DNA of 64,000 bases from Carallia brachiata (taxonomy: Eukaryota > Streptophyta > Magnoliopsida > Malpighiales > Rhizophoraceae). The position numbers and the translations under genes are program-made. The stretch spans positions 590,762-654,761 of the forward strand of contig JADCRB010000035.1 in assembly GCA_021464245.1 (NCBI GenBank), written 5' to 3'. Shown here in pieces: positions 1-12,798 of the stretch (the stretch's first letter is position 1; every line of letters begins with the position of its first letter). The notes under the pieces were generated by a model. That model worked only from the letters and a program-made list of their open reading frames with translations. It made no database searches and was not told the DNA's origin.

Positions 1-1533
1 AATTTCAATTTTCGTTATCCTTCATTTAATTTTTTGTGCAAATTTATCCTTTATTTCTGTCTGAGATATATATATATATATATATATATAATGTGCGGTC
101 TATGTTGCTCCCAAATCCGAATCCATGTCAAGTCTAACCTTCATATTTCTTGGCCAGCGTCTCATGTTCGCCTAATTTTCGTTTCATTTCTGTCACGAGC
201 CCAGCTAACCCTTTATCCAACCTAACAACAATATGCTAAAGTCGCTTCAACTCAATTAAAAAAATATATATTTAAAGTTTTCAGCCATAAACAACTGCAA
301 ATAGATGAGAATGCATGGTATCAAGAAATGAAGAGATAAAAATGGATTAGCTCAATTCATGATAAGATTTCACTTTGAACTGTGTTGTTCTTTAAATGCA
401 ACCACATGATTAGCTAAATTTCGAACAAATGAGATTTCAATTTTATTATCATATCTACAAATTACATTTACCCATTATTTTGAGTGTATACTTTTAATCC
501 GTTCATTTGAATTTTTAAACAGATTAGAATTTGAAAATTTCTCGGTACTTAATTAAGTAGAAAGTAAACGATTCCACATGTCTATACCTAACAAAAGGGA
601 CAACAATATCTAGTGGTTTTGTAGAGCTATAGAGACCTTAATTCTTTTTTTGTCCAATCAATAATTCTCCCCTCTTATAAATCTAATATCTTACATCTTC
701 AAATTAGAATTTCAGACTTTTAGAATATAAGTTTAAATTTTAACTATGTTGCTAAGGGACATGAAAACCTTAATTCTGATTAAGGAAAATATAGAATGTG
801 CTAAGTGAGCTATCAGCATCATAGATACAAAAGGCTTGATTGTACACAATGAAATATTGGCAGCCACTTCTCAAAGCAGCCACGTTTTTCTGAGCTTTAT
901 CACTCCATATATGCCAGAAAATTTCCCAAGTTAAATGTTGGCAAATGCTCTTCTACTGTTGCGTGAAGGACCACTGTTCCAACACCTTAAAAAACACTTC
1001 CGAGTGTTCTGCACCACAACTGGTCTCTGTTCCCATAATTTCGTCCGGCTTTCATCCCATTATGAATCTCGAGAAATTTAATTTCTGCACAAGGAACCGT
1101 TTGTGCTTTGTTTTCCCATTGCTCTCTTGGAGTACCCAAGGGAAATTTTTCCTATTTAATTGAATGATATGACTCAGAACAAGCTCATTAAACGGTAACC
1201 GTTTAATTTTAAGTGCCGTTTGGTTCATGGCAACAATTTAAAAAAAAAAAGGAAAAAGATCCATCAATTTTATCGAGGCAATCATTTTGAAAGACATTAT
1301 GGGATAAATACCCATCTTCCTATAAGACTACTTATTAATTTATAAACTTATTGCAGAAAGATCAGATTCTGGAGAACTGAAATTGAAATAGGTAAAACGC
1401 AAATGGGATCCGGCTTAAATGTCACAGAATAGACCAACAAGAAATACTGTCACTAGTGCTCAAAACAAGCAACAAACAAAGGTAAGTCACTGATCACAAG
1501 AGAGCAAAACGGGAAGGACAAATGCTACATTTC
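1..1533. other. AT-rich intergenic sequence without a supportable gene
   Basis: Apart from a TA microsatellite at about 66-91, I see no gene here. A short open frame near 945-1163 has no recognisable domain and no splice context. The part adjoining 1534 is probably the 3' untranslated region of the lipid transfer protein gene on the minus strand. Confidence 0.6.
66..91. repeat. (TA)n microsatellite
   Basis: An uninterrupted alternating TA run of about 26 bases, a simple sequence repeat. Confidence 0.9.
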
Positions 1534-2551
1534 CTATGCCAAGGCGAAGGAGAATGAAGAAAGAAGCAATGTGATGATAAGGAGCACAAGCGATGTAGAA
1601 ATGGAATGTGCTCCTCCCTTTACTGGGGCTGGTGCGTCGGTCGCAATGGCTGTTCCTCCTCCATTCTCGGCTGGGGGACTTGCAGATGGAGGCTCCTCTG
1701 GTGGACTTTCAGAAGGAGGTGAAGGCATTGGTGACTTGGTTGGTGGAGGCAGCTTTGGTGATGAGCTTGGAGGATTAATATTGCTGCCTGCATTAATAAT
1801 GCATGCAACACCTGATTAGTTAGCAACAACAGAAGTAAAATTGACATTTGACTGAATATATTTATTATCTATTACCTTCCAATTGGGAAATCCTGACTAG
1901 ACTAGTTACAAAATAATAATAAGCAATGAAATTTTACCAAAAATGGATTAAAAAAAATCTTGCGGAGAAAACTGAAACATACCTGGCGGAGATGCATCGG
2001 GAGCCATAGAGGCTGCATATCAAAAGATTAACCAAACATTAGTAAAACAAAAAGAAAAATTAGAACCTATATAATAATAGGAAATACGGAAGGGGGGGGG
2101 GGTATGATTTTGGCATATGCAGCAGGGAAATAAAAGGCAATGCGATTCTTCAAGTCTCACCCAAACAAGTTTTAACGACTTTGGACCCAGCAGGAAACTT
2201 GCAAAGGCCAGGTAAGTCCTTGAGCCGAGTCATGTTCAACGAAATGCCATAATCTGCACTGCCCTTGATTGCTGCACAAACGCAGTCTGCATGAATATTG
2301 ACCACTTTCTCAAACCCAGAACAACACGTATTAGCAGGTTTTGAGTCACCATCAGAGCCAACGGCTAAGTAGGATATGCAATCCTCCATATCAAACACAA
2401 TAGACATGCAATCAAACGATGGCGCCGGAGCCGGAGTCGCCGAGTTTGGAGGTGAATGTGGAGCCTTGTCGTTAGCATGTTTATGGGATTTGCAAGGTGC
2501 TAGCATGGTCAAGGTGGCCAAAATGCAAATAAAAAGAATTGTTCTTGCCAT
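1534..2551 (-). CDS. GPI-anchored non-specific lipid transfer protein (LTPG type)
   Basis: Three exons on the minus strand: 2551-2161, 1983-2012 (only 30 nt) and 1787-1534. They join in frame to 224 residues. Residues 1-22 form a signal peptide. The eight-cysteine lipid-transfer fold is complete: C48, C58, the C76-C77 pair, C90-x-C92, C117 and C129. After it comes a Pro/Ser-rich stretch with many SPP and PPP motifs, typical of hydroxyproline glycosylation. The protein ends in a hydrophobic tail after a Gly/Ala-rich segment, as expected for a GPI anchor signal. Members of this family bind lipids at the outer face of the plasma membrane and take part in cuticle or wall lipid deposition. I chose the start at 2551 rather than the in-frame ATG 45 nt upstream because the hydrophobic signal begins there. 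The substrate is unknown. Confidence 0.88.
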
Positions 2552-2650
2552 TTTCTTTTTTTTCAGTATGCTTGCTAGCAGCTGGAGGATATGCAAATAT
2601 TAGCGTTACGGAAGATTGGGGTGGTAGAATGGAACCTGATTTTGTTCTCA

Positions 2651-2658
2651 TTTTATAG
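2651..2658 (-). promoter_or_regulatory. TATA box of the lipid transfer protein gene
   Basis: On the minus strand the sequence reads CTATAAAA about 100 bases upstream of the ATG at 2551, so the start site should lie near 2620. Position and match are good, but the function is inferred. Confidence 0.5.
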
Positions 2659-2659
2659 A

Positions 2660-5600
2660 AAGTTCATGAAAAGATAACTAAAAAAATTTTAAATTGTGTT
2701 GATATGCTAGAATCTCTCCTGAGAAGTTTGAAAGATCCCATAAAAAGATTGTTTGTTAGTTAAATCTAATTTTAAATTTTTAGTGTGCTAAATTATTCTA
2801 CAGAAGGTAAATTAAAATTGAGGAAAAAAAAACAGAGATCCATTACTTAAATAGAAAATCTTAAATAATTGGGGTTTTAGATGATAGATATTTAACGTGT
2901 TTTATTTTTATCAGCCTCTAAAATAATACAAGTTTAAGGATGATGAGACGAGGTATCATATATTCAATATCTAGATTCAAATTTTTTTATCAAAAAGAAC
3001 TTACTTAAAATTGACTAGTGTGCATATTAACAAAAATCATCTCGATACAAATAGGGATTTCGAATTTGAGCTTGTTTCCTTCCTAAAAAAAAGTGTTCGA
3101 GTCCCAATAAAAGTGGGGTTCATTTAAAATTCGAGCATCCACGCCATGATAATCCTATAAATTGTGATGGGCCTCTCCATCATAATGGATTAAAGTCACT
3201 TCAGGAACATGTTGCACAACATAAAGAGGAAGCCCAATAATTATATTACATTCATGGGCTGAGCACACGAGCCCAAGTACATTCTTGAACGCAGTTGCAT
3301 CCCAATAATCCAACTCCGCATTAAGAAAATGAATCAAGCATATGATGCCGACCAAAATACTTTCATTATTCATGGAATAATGTAACTCGTTAAATTCATT
3401 TGTCGACTACAGCCAAAGTATTTATCAATTTTATTATTTTATATGTGTGCAAGCAGATTGTTATGGCCGCAGTTTATAATTATTGGAAAAAGCATAAACT
3501 TAGCTGAGATGTATGGGTCGTGCCATAAATTTCATGGAATGGAAATTATATATTTGGCTGATGGGACTTCCCTCCACGCCAATAATCTTCAATTCCAATA
3601 ATTTCCTAGACCAAATATCTCTAGTCCTATTGTCAAAAAAAATATATCTCTGGTCCTTGTCCACAAGCCTGACATACAAAATGTACCAAACCTAAGTTCC
3701 TCAAGCAATGGGCCTAAAAAAAAAACAATAAAAATGGACGAAAAAATTAAAGAAAAAAATTAATGGTTTCATTTAAATAATTTTAAAATAATTACAAAAA
3801 ATTATAAACTGTTGAATAATTAAATTAAAAAATAAAAAATAAATAAATTATCAAATATTATTAATAAAATTATATAATTACTTTAAATCTAATTAATTGA
3901 AGTTATTTAGTGTCAACGTTAAAATTTAGCAGCTCCCTCATCCTCAACTACCAGTTTGCCTCTTGTCTCTCAGAAGGTCCTCGTTAGTTGTCCCTACCTC
4001 GCTTTTAAAATTGATGTAAAACTGTGTGCTTTCCAATTATAGCTATTATAGTTTCTTAGTGTCATCCTTCTATATTTAGCTAACGCTAAAAGGCGCCTGC
4101 GTTGCGCCTACCTCTCAGTTGTCCAACCACATGCAATTTCCATTGGAAAAAACATGAAAATATTCTATCAATGGGACTCAATTCATGTACTAATCAGTTC
4201 AGTGTAAAGTTTTACGTTACATAAACGAGAAATTGAATTTCATCGAAACAATAAATAAGATTTTAATCAGATAGATTTAATTAGTTGAGTTTTCTCTTTA
4301 CTATCCACCTAAATATTTGGTGCAGTTGGATTCACTTTCTGGACTCTTTTAGTGAGTTCAGTTCAGCCTAGTTACTGTGTGGTGAGCCGCAATATTTTTC
4401 AATAAAATGCATGTCACTTTTGTTTTTATTTTTGTGAAAAAAAGAAGATAGGAAATAAAATATTGTTCTTTTCTGTGGTATGTTCTATTTTTATTGGCGA
4501 GTTCATAATCTTGGTGATAGACTCTTGATTCACCAAAAATTTCTTCACAAAGTTGTAGCAAGAGTAGGTAAAAATGAAGGTTGTCGAACCTCGTTATAAA
4601 TAGCTCTTTAAATTTGCAAAGGCCAGCCGATGAAGACGTGCGTGAGCTGGGCCAAATGCAAACGAGTGGGAATCAGAAGAGCCAAGAAGCGTAGAATTTT
4701 TTGCAATAAAATGAACAAAAAACAAGTGGTTGGCACGGACAACAACAGCAAGCCTTTCAATTTTGGGTACATCATGCTTAGGTGTAAAGCTATAAATGGT
4801 CGAGACTTCTCAGGCGGAGTGGAACCCTAGTTCCTGATTGGTTGGTTCACGTGGATGACAAAAGTACAAGTATTTTTATTGGAAATATATATTAAATTTA
4901 AAAATATAACTAAATTTTTAAATACTCATATGCTATTTAATAGATTACATATTTTTTACATCTTTTTTTTTTTTTTGTCTACGTGAATAACCTTATTTTT
5001 ATTTTCAAATTTTAGGCAAGAAAAATCTCTAAATAGATATATTTTTGAGTGTACAAAGTAACTCGCGTCATGTGGCGGTGAATAGTCTGTATTCTGTATT
5101 ATCCTCCGAGGACTGATCTCGTAATTTAATTATTTCCGACGACCCCACAAAAAATAGAAAGAAAAATTGTACATTTTAGTAGTGTAAAGTAACACCGGTG
5201 GACGGTGACTGCTTTGTTGGCTTAAGCTCGATAACTGGACGGACCACACCCAATGGCTTGTAGCGGAGCGGAGCCAGAGGGGGACTTCGGTTGGACCACC
5301 ATGCTTCAGCAAAGGAAAACATGGCCAGGTTTGCAGCTTAATTGGCGGTGGACTGGTACCCAACAATTACTTTCTTTCTTTCTTCTTTCTTTCTTTCTTT
5401 TTTTTTTTTTTTTGTCAGTATATTTAGCAAACAAGCTGATGGGATTTTTTTTTCCAGAAAACGATTTTATTTTTTATGTGAGAAAATAGACAATTTCTAG
5501 ATTTGTACATGTCATCTTTGTGTAGGGACCATGTTAATTTTTTCTGTATTATTTCAATTTTATCAGACGTCCGTGAAGCGACTCAGGAAAATGATTTTAT

Positions 5601-6550
5601 AACACTGCTTGTAGTTCGATTCTTCATCAGTTGGTCATTTGATCAACTTTTTTCCCTTTCTTGGGTTAGTTACATAAAAAAAACCTTAATGTTTGGGGTC
5701 CGATTCATTTTAAATTAATGTTCAGTACATGTCGAGGAATCATCGGAGGGATGTTTGGAACCTTTCATGGCTGAAACAAAAAAAAACACGGTCAAGAGTT
5801 GAAAGTAATTTCTAACTTTAGCATTTTGACAATCAAGTTAGTTGATAAATAAGCGTAATAGAGGAGAATAAAATGAAGGAATGTTAGGGTGTTACTATGG
5901 CAGGATTTTTTTTTTTTTTTTTTGAATTTGCCAATCTGTATATAGCAACTAGTCAGTAAAGCAATTACAGGGATATTCATATTATGGTCGTGTTCAACGA
6001 CCTAGGAGTAATATTTTATGAAAGTTATTGATCAAATTTTCATCAGGTAGCAAACTGAATCGGGAACAAAATACATATCCTTAGACCAAAATCAAAGTGA
6101 TGAACATGGGTTAAGCTAAAAAATTGACCTGAGCAGATAACTGGGTAGATTAGACTTTTCAGATGAATAAAAATGGCTAGACCAGAAAATTAATTAGGTT
6201 AATGGACTAGCAATCGCTGTCCCTATAAATCATGTTGGATATGACCCGAGACGGCTACTCAACACAACTAATATATGTCGAGCTTGTATGAATTCAAAAA
6301 AAATATATCTTGAGCTTGATTGTAGATAAGTTAATGTGAGCATATTATAAATATGTAGTAATATGAATTGTTCATATTTTTTTATTTTTTAAAATTTAAT
6401 ATAATTTTTATGATTTACATATTTATACAATTATTTATCTATCATACCTACTTAAGTGTGTCGACATAACTTTTTTGATATATGTTTCTTTTTTAGTAAG
6501 ATTATTTGAACATGTTAATAAGATTTTTAGAAGACAAGTAGTTAATCTAA
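2660..6550. other. Intergenic AT-rich region
   Basis: No gene is supported. A 72-codon open frame on the minus strand (3155-3373) and a short one at 4630-4830 lack recognisable domains. The region has long A and T homopolymers (for example near 4965, 5395 and 5910). A short GC-richer patch near 5240-5360 could be an old transposon remnant. Confidence 0.55.
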
Positions 6551-7085
6551 GGGTTAAATGCATTTTATTTTCTTTTTGGGTTAGTTGTTTTAACTATTAA
6601 CAATTTCTAATTTTGACATTCAACTCCCTTATAATTTGTAATTTTGGCAATCTACCCTCATAACAACAATTTTTTCAATCTATTAATAAAAATTAATTAT
6701 AACTACGTTATTTTATAATAGTAAGCATTTAATTATATTTGACATAAATTTTAATCATGAATACTGTCATAAATACGTCTATATTAATATGTGTAGCATA
6801 CTGAAAATAAAAAAAAATTGCAAAATAAATAATATAAAATGTAGTTAAAATATATACCAAAATTTAATTTGAGAAATATATGACATATTTTTTTTAGTAA
6901 GAAAAAAAATAACATTTACAAAACGATATAATTTTGATTAATTTCTATTAATGAATTTAAGAAATTACTATTAGAGGATTAATTGTTAAAATTAGAAACA
7001 ACAATAGGTTTAATGCTTAAATTAAAATCATATGGAGTAACATGTAAAATAATCAAATTATAAAGAGTTAAAATGCATTTAACTC
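6551..7085. mobile_element. MULE-type MITE, family GGGTTAAATGC, copy 1
   Basis: The left end reads GGGTTAAATGCATTTTA and the right end is its imperfect inverse (GCATTTAACTC). A 9-bp target duplication flanks it: TTAATCTAA at 6542-6550 and TTAATGTAA at 7086-7094, one mismatch. The inner arms also pair imperfectly. It has no coding capacity. A second copy is at 31509-32064. Nine-base target duplications and long inverted arms are typical of Mutator-like non-autonomous elements. Confidence 0.75.
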
Positions 7086-7094
7086 TTAATGTAA

Positions 7095-9732
7095 CAGTGT
7101 CTAAAAATTTAGTTATTTTTTATTTTTTAAATTTAATATATCTTTTATAATTTAATAATTTAAATTATTATATACTTACTACACTGTTACGATGACTGTG
7201 CTTCCAAAATGTTTTTCTCATTTCTTTAATCGAGTTTAAATGAATTCATGCTAATTAATTAGAGGCTGATGGAGACTCATGCCACTTGCGCAAGTGGGGG
7301 CACTGTGAAAATATATTGCTGGGCCAGACGGAGTTATCCTAAAGGCTGAGGGATTAGGGAAGCAACCAGAGAACGAAGTTACCTTCAATAAATTATTGAT
7401 TAAAAATTGATTGTTTGTTTAAATGTGGCCATTGTTTCCTAATCGTTAGCAAAATTTCTTTGGCACCCCAGGAGCTTTACAAAACGAGCAATGAAAGCAA
7501 CATCAAACCAAACCAAACACACAAAACTCAATGCAGATAAATAAAAAGAAACGATAACCATTTTTTTAAATCTGATTGACGGGAGACCGCCAAAATATAT
7601 TGAAGATAATTTCATCAATTTTTTGGTCATTTATGTAAGGAAAGTGAATAAATAAATAAAACGACAAAAGCGTTGCGAGCTTTGTTTTCTTCTTGGAAAA
7701 AAGAAAAAAGAAAACACAGAAAGGTATCTTTCATCATAACCAATTATTATTATTATTATTTGAGGTTAGTTTGAGTGGTAATTTGACGTGTATTTTACAT
7801 AAATGATCAAATTTAAATTTCTTGTCTTCCATATTACAACATATAGGTTTTCTTGTCCAATAAGTTTGAAGGATTGGTGAGTTAGTTGTTGAATCTCAAT
7901 TTAGCAATATTTGTAATCTGCTATAACGAAGTCACGCTCAAATTTATTAATACTCGGGTAATAAGTTCTTTTTATAATAGACATTAAATGAAGACGTCAA
8001 CAATTTAAATACTCGGGTAATAAGTTCTTTTTATAATAGACATTAAATGAAGACGTCAACAATTTAAAAGCCGACCTCAGCCCATAAATGTTACGACCAC
8101 TATACTTACAAACACCTTTTCTTTTCGTTAAAAAAAAAAAAAAAAAAGAGCCAGTTGTTATTTGGGCACATTAATTTTGTTCTCCAACTTCTTTTTTTTC
8201 AAATTGAATGAAATGGGTCCTTCGACTATATAATTATTCACCTAAATATTTCTTGCTATGATAATAGTAATCAACTGACAAAAATTCAAATTTATAACAT
8301 GACAACAAATAAATTCTTTTCCAAACTTCTTTTCTTTTGTTATACCACAACATTGGGTGATACAATGTAAGTGTTTTTTAATCTTTTGCAAAGATGCTAG
8401 CATAGTTTACGTGCAACCATCACTAAGATCTGACCAACCACCAAAATTTCGCCAACCGTATGAAACTATTGTAATTGGGTCTTATTGTTGAGTTCGGATT
8501 TCTCTTTCAAACTACGGTAATCATGTCCTTCCAACCCACTTCTAATGTGTTATCAACCAATCACATGTGACACATCAATTCAACGCATCTTCTTTTCGTT
8601 TTGAACTATCAAACCTTCATCCTTCACTAATCACTGATATTAAGAACTTAAATTCTTAGATTAAAAATATGACAAATATTTTCGTGGATGCTTAGGGTAA
8701 TTACACATGATGATAATTCTTGTTAATCAAATTAGAAATCCCCCAAATTAACTTTTCTCTTCTCTTGACCACTGGTATGAAGTATGAACACTCAGGATAG
8801 ACTTTTATCTTGACATTATTAACAGAGTCTTGTAAAGTCATTACTGGTCCCCTACGCCATTCCCCACTCAAATTTCTAAGAAAATAATAAAAAATTCAGT
8901 AAAAATTCCCTTTTTCAACTACTTTTTTCAATGTTCAATTGAATATTATGAAGAAAACAGTTCCTCCATTATTGGTAACCTTCCATTAGGGAAGCATAGG
9001 AAGGCATTCAATCAGTGTACGCGTCGAACCAAAAGGCAAGTTGGCGGCATGGTGGTACGGTGAATGCGATGGGAATCTTCGTCATTAAAATCAACACTGT
9101 GTATCCTTTAATCAGAGTTTGAAGACGTGATAATGATTTAAGTAACACTAAAATGATCATTTATAAAATTTAATATTTTATTAATTTTTTTAAATTAAAT
9201 AATTCGACAACCCAAAATATGTTATATATTATTTAAAAAATTTCCTCAAATGTTTTCTTTTAATATTAAAAGACAAAATATTGAAAAAGAAAGAGAAAAA
9301 AGAAAAACCATGGAAAATTTCCCACCAAGCATCAACCACCGTTCAAAAAGAAATAGACCTAGAAATGATAATTAACAGCGACAACGAATTGCGCAAAAAG
9401 ATGAAGAAATCAAAAATATTGACAAATCTGCAATTTTTTTTTCCATTACCATGCATACACCGAAGGAGAAAACATGGACGGGACTCGAGAAAGAGAAGAC
9501 TACAATATTAATAGGTGCAGGCGGTGGATCCACATGGAAATAAGTGACAACATCTTCAAAACTTTGCCCATCTTAAAGGACAAAAATATGACCCAGATCG
9601 AACCCCACATACGAGTTTATAATTCTAGACTCGATCGGAATATGGAATACATAATTAGAAGCTTATTGGGTAAAAATTAATATTGAAAGCATGGGGCTGC
9701 GGCTTTTCGGGCTACAGGCTACAGCCACACTT
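7095..9732. other. Intergenic region downstream of the FLZ gene
   Basis: It holds the 59-bp tandem duplication at 7951 and several A/T homopolymers. No coding sequence is supported. An open frame at 9281-9680 is low-complexity (Lys-rich) and not convincing. The last few hundred bases probably include the 3' untranslated region of the FLZ gene. Confidence 0.5.
7951..8068. repeat. Perfect tandem duplication, two 59-bp units
   Basis: The unit beginning TACTCGGGTAATAAG is present at 7951-8009 and again at 8010-8068 with no difference that I can see. This indicates a recent local duplication. Confidence 0.92.
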
Positions 9733-10353
9733 CTACGAGGCGACAACGGTTGTCTTGCCTTTTGTGGGGACTTCTGGATTTGTGGTGGAGGATGATGTGC
9801 CTTCTTTCTTCGATTCTACCGAGCACTTGTCTTTTCTCTCGTCTTGGTTCATCTGCTGTTGCCTGCATTCCGGGCTGCAAAAAGCACTATCTCCTCTACA
9901 ACAACAACAATATGCATCAAGTTCGAATGTTTAGTTTAAGATCGTAATTTATTTAATAATATTTAATAATTTATTTTTTTTTTCAATAATTTACGAGACA
10001 GATCAAACACTTTGATCGAGAAAAGAAAAAACATACCTGTACATATAGATGTCGCGGCTAGGAACCAAGCGGCGCTTGCAGAGGGAGCAGGACCTCAAGA
10101 AGTGAGCAGTCTCCAAGAAATTAGCGGAAGCCCTCCGGTGGCCTCTCGGCGATGCCATGGCCACGGCGGACGCGGCCGAGAGCCAGTGATCCGGGTGGCT
10201 GCTAAAGCCCATCTGCCTTTGGCTGATTAAGTGGTGATTGTTATCGGACGAAGGCGGAGCTTCTTCAGTACTGTCAGTGTTTAGATCAAAGGTGATCTCC
10301 GACATACTTGTCGTTCTCCTCATAGGTGGTCGGGCCCTCTTGCCCAACAGCAT
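9733..10353 (-). CDS. FCS-like zinc finger (FLZ, DUF581) protein
   Basis: Two exons on the minus strand, 10353-10037 and 9895-9733, give 159 residues. The intron splits an Arg codon of the motif MYRGDSAFCS. The FLZ domain spans about residues 79-129. It has zinc ligands C89 and C92 (SCSLCKRR), then C112 and C116 (FCSPECR), and ends in QQQMNQDERKDK, the family signature. The N-terminal half is low-complexity and carries MSEITFDLNT. The C-terminal tail is Lys/Ser/Thr-rich. FLZ proteins are plant-specific adaptors that bind SnRK1 kinase subunits and respond to sugar, ABA and stress. I cannot assign the individual member. Confidence 0.92.
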
Positions 10354-10594
10354 CTTGTTATTGTCGTTCTTGTTCTTACTCGATTATTGTTATGGAAGTC
10401 GTTTCTTAAACGACTGAAGCGAATTTTATTTCATTTTTTTTCCCCGTTCTACCCCGGAGGAAATCTTTGGAGACTGAGGGGAGACCCAGAGGAAGAAGGG
10501 AGGTGAAGAAGAAGTGGGGATTGGTAACATAAAAGCAAGACCCAGAAACTGAGGAGTGAATCTGGGCCCTTCATTATTCTTTATTATGGGAAAT

Positions 10595-10620
10595 CCACGT
10601 CATGTGCCCCACTATTTATG
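10595..10620 (-). promoter_or_regulatory. TATA-like box and ACGT element upstream of the FLZ gene
   Basis: On the minus strand a CATAAATAGT box lies at about 10611-10620, some 260 bases before the ATG. Beside it at 10595-10602 is TGACGTGG, an ACGT-core element of the kind bound by bZIP factors in ABA and stress responses. The order is unusual because the ACGT element lies on the gene side of the TATA-like box, so one of the two may not be functional. Confidence 0.35.
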
Positions 10621-11776
10621 GCGTTTTCTGCCTTGTTTTTTTTTTTTCAAGAAACTTTTTGTTTTCTTTTTACCGCTCTATATAATAATTTGGACGATCA
10701 TCTGACATATTTTTACTCATATTGACTTGAGTTTAAGTTTTTTGTCAACAGTCATCTCTTATTAAATAAGAATTTATATCAAAGTATGATATTAAATTTT
10801 AAACTTATTAATTCAACGATAAAATGGTGAGAATGTTCAGTCAAACTCATTAGTGTCCAGATCGTAAATTTACTTTTTGTAGTAATTAAATGTAAACTTT
10901 TAACGGTTATCAAGTCAGCTTTGGCACATAGGTGATATAATTAATATACTTATGAATATATTTTTCTTTTGATAAAAAGTAATAAAAATAATTTGTACTG
11001 TCATGTATAATATAATATATTATTTTTTAATTTTTATTTTTTTACGTTATTTATTTTATATGCACACCTAAATTACTAAAAAAAATGAGTCCATTTAGTT
11101 GGACTATTTTTTAAAGTTTTTTATTTATTTGTATTATTTATCAGTATCTACTATAGATAGTTATATTTTTGTTTTTTCTTAAAAAATTAAATAAATTATA
11201 AATTATAAGTTATATAACAAAAATAATTATTACAAACCTCATGTTTATCCTTCCCACATTAAAATTTGAAAAACTTTTAACATAAAAGTTTAACTTTTAA
11301 TTCAACCAGTCACACGAGCATCATAAATGAATCCCAATGCACGTGCAAATGCCTGCTTTTTCCCTCACAACGTATTACTAATCAACGAAATAAAAATCTC
11401 TAAAACAACAGGTCCATGGTATTAAATTATACGCACCGATCTCTCAAAGGATATTTACCCGTCTTATTTTCCCGTGTTGTACTTGTTTTGAAGGGAATGC
11501 ACCATCGGATACAAAGCCAGGAAAAAGAACATTGCTCCCGAAATGAAGAAACGCAAGACAAGCCAAAGTTCATAGATGTCTCAGAGCCAAAATATTCAAC
11601 TGATTTTTGGTTTAGTTTCATTAATTAAAATGACAAATAAATAGTGACAACATTGTGCAATGCAATCAGTATAATAATTTATAACGAGATTGCAGACACA
11701 TTTGTGCTTTCTCAAAACATTCAAAGGCACTAACCCAAAAAAACAAAAGAGAAAAAGTTGGTATTCTGACGGTTTT

Positions 11777-11930
11777 TATTTTGAGATTCGTTTTAGATGA
11801 AATGATAACTATTATTTTTGAAACGAAAATTGATATTTTTAAAACTCTTATTATTTTTACATTTCAAAAATATCAGCCGCAATTTTAAAAATAATAATCA
11901 CTATTTTACCTAGAATATATCTCGAAACAA
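11777..11930. mobile_element. Small MITE-like inverted repeat
   Basis: The left half (ending in GATATTTTTAAAAC) pairs with the right half (which contains AAAAATATCAGCCGC) over most of its length. The outer parts TTTTGAGATTCGTTTTAGA and the inverse of TCTAGAATATATCTCGAAAC-like sequence also match loosely. No clear target duplication was found, so the superfamily is open. Confidence 0.45.
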
Positions 11931-12398
11931 AATCATGGAGGTTCAAAACAAAATACTCAAAGGTAATTGATTTCTATTGTCAGTCAAATTAACTGTCAGA
12001 ATATACAGATGGTAGAACCCAACAATCAGGTCTCTCCCTGTAATTCATACAGAGTTTATACAATGAAGCATTTTGAACCAAACACAAGTGATTATTCCAG
12101 GACATTTTAACAAAAAGGGAATAGTCATTCTCCGGTGGACAGGACCCGTGGATCCATGATAGACAAATAATGGATCTCACTTGCCCCGCTTTTGTAATTG
12201 TAAGTGGGAACCACTTTTTATGATCATAATGCCCACCATGGCCTTGGTCCATGGAAGCTTTTCAGAGATATTTTCTAACTGTCTTGATTAAAATGATGAC
12301 AGATGATTGTTATAACTTTCCTGATGGTGATTGCTAGTTCTTTACTTACCCTTTTTACGAAGTTTAAACTCTTTCTTGCCGTCCCATTTTTATCCTTA

Positions 12399-12575
12399 TA
12401 ATGTGTTTGGATTGTGAAAAATTGATGAAAAAAAAAATTATGAGAAAGAAAATTATAAATAAAAAAATTATTTAAATAAGATGAGAAATATAAAAAAATA
12501 AAAAAAATATAATAATAATAATATTTTTTCATTTTCATTCTAAATTTTTCAACTCTTTTCTCACAATTCAAAGAA
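12399..12575. mobile_element. MITE with GTGTTTGGATTGTGA ends
   Basis: The left end reads GTGTTTGGATTGTGA and the inverted right end GTGTTCTTTGAATTGTGA. An AT-rich centre pairs imperfectly with itself. The terminal style resembles hAT-type MITEs in plants, but I could not identify an 8-bp target duplication with confidence. Confidence 0.5.
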
Positions 12576-12766
12576 CACCTTCATGCGTCTTAATTAATTG
12601 AACCAGATCACTGATTAACCTCACCTTTGAATCATTTAATTGGACTACGCGTCACTGCAAATAAAGTTCCAACATCAATTTTTTATTTAAAAGTATATGC
12701 AGTTGCATCTTGTGACTTAAGAAAGATAAACCATATTGTGGGAAATGACGCAAGGAGGAAAAACGG

Positions 12767-12798
<32 letters not shown>

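Noticed and set aside
3155..3373. Minus-strand open frame with a natural-looking amino acid mix
   Set aside because: No recognisable domain, no splice context and no promoter. It could be a gene relic but cannot be supported.
5240..5366. GC-rich patch resembling a coding remnant
   Set aside because: The overlapping frames on both strands are short, and I recognise no protein.
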